Shown: in pieces, positions 5,681 through 6,332 of the stretch
How positions within the stretch are numbered: the stretch's first letter is position 1
Layout: each line of letters begins with the position of its first letter
DNA from: Desulfobacterales bacterium
GTDB taxonomy: Bacteria > Desulfobacterota > Desulfobacteria > Desulfobacterales > Desulfobacteraceae
Reading direction: 5' to 3'
DNA length: 6,332 nt
Assembly (NCBI GenBank): GCA_022361315.1
Contig: JAKSBB010000028.1
Span: forward strand, 1-6,332
The notes under the pieces: model-generated
Seen by the model: only the letters and a program-made list of their open reading frames with translations
Databases searched by the model: none
What the model was told of the DNA's origin: nothing
Program-made: the position numbers and the translations under genes

Positions 5681-5715
5681 TTGATTGTAAATTAACTTTT
5701 AACGGAGGTAAGTAA

Positions 5716-6332
5716 ATGGCTAAGCATGAAACTCCTTTACTGGACCAGCTGGAATCCGGCCCTTGGCCTTCCTTTGTCTCTGACCTGAAGTATCAGGCGG
5801 AAAAGAGAACAAAGAACGAGGAAGGTATTGAATTCCAGATTCCGGTGGATGTTGTTGATGACCTTCTGGGCATCATGGAACTCTCTTACAAACACGGAAG
5901 AACCCACTGGAAACATGGCGGTATCGTAGGTGTTTTCGGTTACGGCGGCGGCGTTATTGGTCGTTACTGTGACCAGCCGGAAAACTATCCCGGCGTAGAA
6001 GCCTTTCATACAGTACGTGTAAACCAGCCCTGCGGTAAGTACTACAGCACCGAATACCTGAGACAGCTCTGCGATCTCTGGGACCTACGTGGTTCTGGTG
6101 TTACCAACATGCACGGTTCCACAGGCGATATCATCCTTCTGGGTACCACTACTCCCCAGCTGGAAGAAATCTTCTACACCCTGACCCACGACATGAACCA
6201 GGATCTCGGCGGCTCCGGCTCCAACCTGAGAACCCCTGCCAACTGTCTGGGTATTTCCAGATGTCAGTACTCCTGCTACGACACCAGTGCACTGACTCAC
6301 TTCCTGACCAACGAGTATCAGGATGAGCTGCA
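5716..6332 (+). CDS. dsrA: Dissimilatory sulfite reductase alpha subunit, N-terminal part (runs off right edge)
   Basis: DsrA pairs with DsrB as the siroheme and iron-sulfur enzyme that reduces sulfite in the cytoplasm, passing the product to DsrC; it is the key enzyme of sulfate and sulfite respiration. About 205 of roughly 440 residues are present. Recognisable segments are MAKHETPLLDQLESGPWPSF at the start, SYKHGRTHWKHGGIVGVFGYGGG (58-80), DLWDLRGSGVTNMHG, DLGGSGSNLRTP (163-174) and CLGISRCQYSCYDT with Cys177 and Cys183, the CX5C half of the cofactor-binding motif. The CX3C half lies beyond the window, as would dsrB. The absence of frameshifts and the reductive-type N-terminus argue for a working reductive enzyme. 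The ATG is set by ACGGAGGT at 5702-5709. Codon use suggests strong expression. The sequence type suits Desulfobacteraceae, judged by eye. Confidence 0.97.
   Translation, partial: MAKHETPLLDQLESGPWPSFVSDLKYQAEKRTKNEEGIEFQIPVDVVDDLLGIMELSYKHGRTHWKHGGIVGVFGYGGGVIGRYCDQPENYPGVEAFHTVRVNQPCGKYYSTEYLRQLCDLWDLRGSGVTNMHGSTGDIILLGTTTPQLEEIFYTLTHDMNQDLGGSGSNLRTPANCLGISRCQYSCYDTSALTHFLTNEYQDEL

Overview
The window looks like chromosomal DNA of an anaerobic sulfate- or sulfite-reducing bacterium, most likely a Desulfobacterota member of the Desulfobacteraceae type. The strongest evidence is the start of dsrA (dissimilatory sulfite reductase alpha subunit) at the right edge, whose N-terminus has the form usual in that group. 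The lineage is inferred from protein appearance only; no search was run. No tRNA, rRNA, IS element, phage gene or CRISPR array was seen.

Layout from left to right. (1) Positions 1-639, minus strand: the first 213 residues of xsc, sulfoacetaldehyde acetyltransferase, running off the left edge. Its control region (about 640-760) has a good sigma70-type promoter whose -10 element sits at the centre of a repeated CTGATAT-type dyad. (2) Positions 872-1870, plus strand: an agmatine deiminase / bacterial peptidylarginine deiminase family enzyme with an apparent signal peptide. It is followed by a long hairpin that forms only in plus-strand RNA, then a small, very acidic, predicted secreted protein (1990-2352) of unknown function. 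(3) A bidirectional terminator (2397-2424) separates these from a convergent dapA-family gene (2458-3492, minus strand) with a C-terminal extension. (4) From a divergent promoter region (3493-3716), a plus-strand block carries a TPR protein (3717-4382), a closely spaced unrecognised 382-residue protein (4393-5541) with a perfect 14-bp hairpin near its start, and after a 174-bp AT-rich leader, dsrA (5716 to the right edge).

How the genes may work together: Xsc releases sulfite from sulfoacetaldehyde, a taurine or isethionate breakdown intermediate, and conserves energy as acetyl phosphate. DsrAB reduces sulfite to the sulfide level. Having both within about 5 kb suggests an organism that can use organosulfonate-derived sulfite as electron acceptor, but linkage of function is inference because the two genes are in separate transcription units. 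The TPR and 382-residue proteins directly upstream of dsrA are candidates for accessory roles around sulfite reductase. The deiminase, the small secreted protein and dapA show no visible link to sulfur metabolism.

Most interesting for follow-up: the xsc operator/promoter overlap, the unknown gene plus TPR gene next to dsrA, the dsrA promoter embedded in the stop codon of the unknown gene with a structured leader, and two strong RNA hairpins at about 1928-1968 and 4429-4460.
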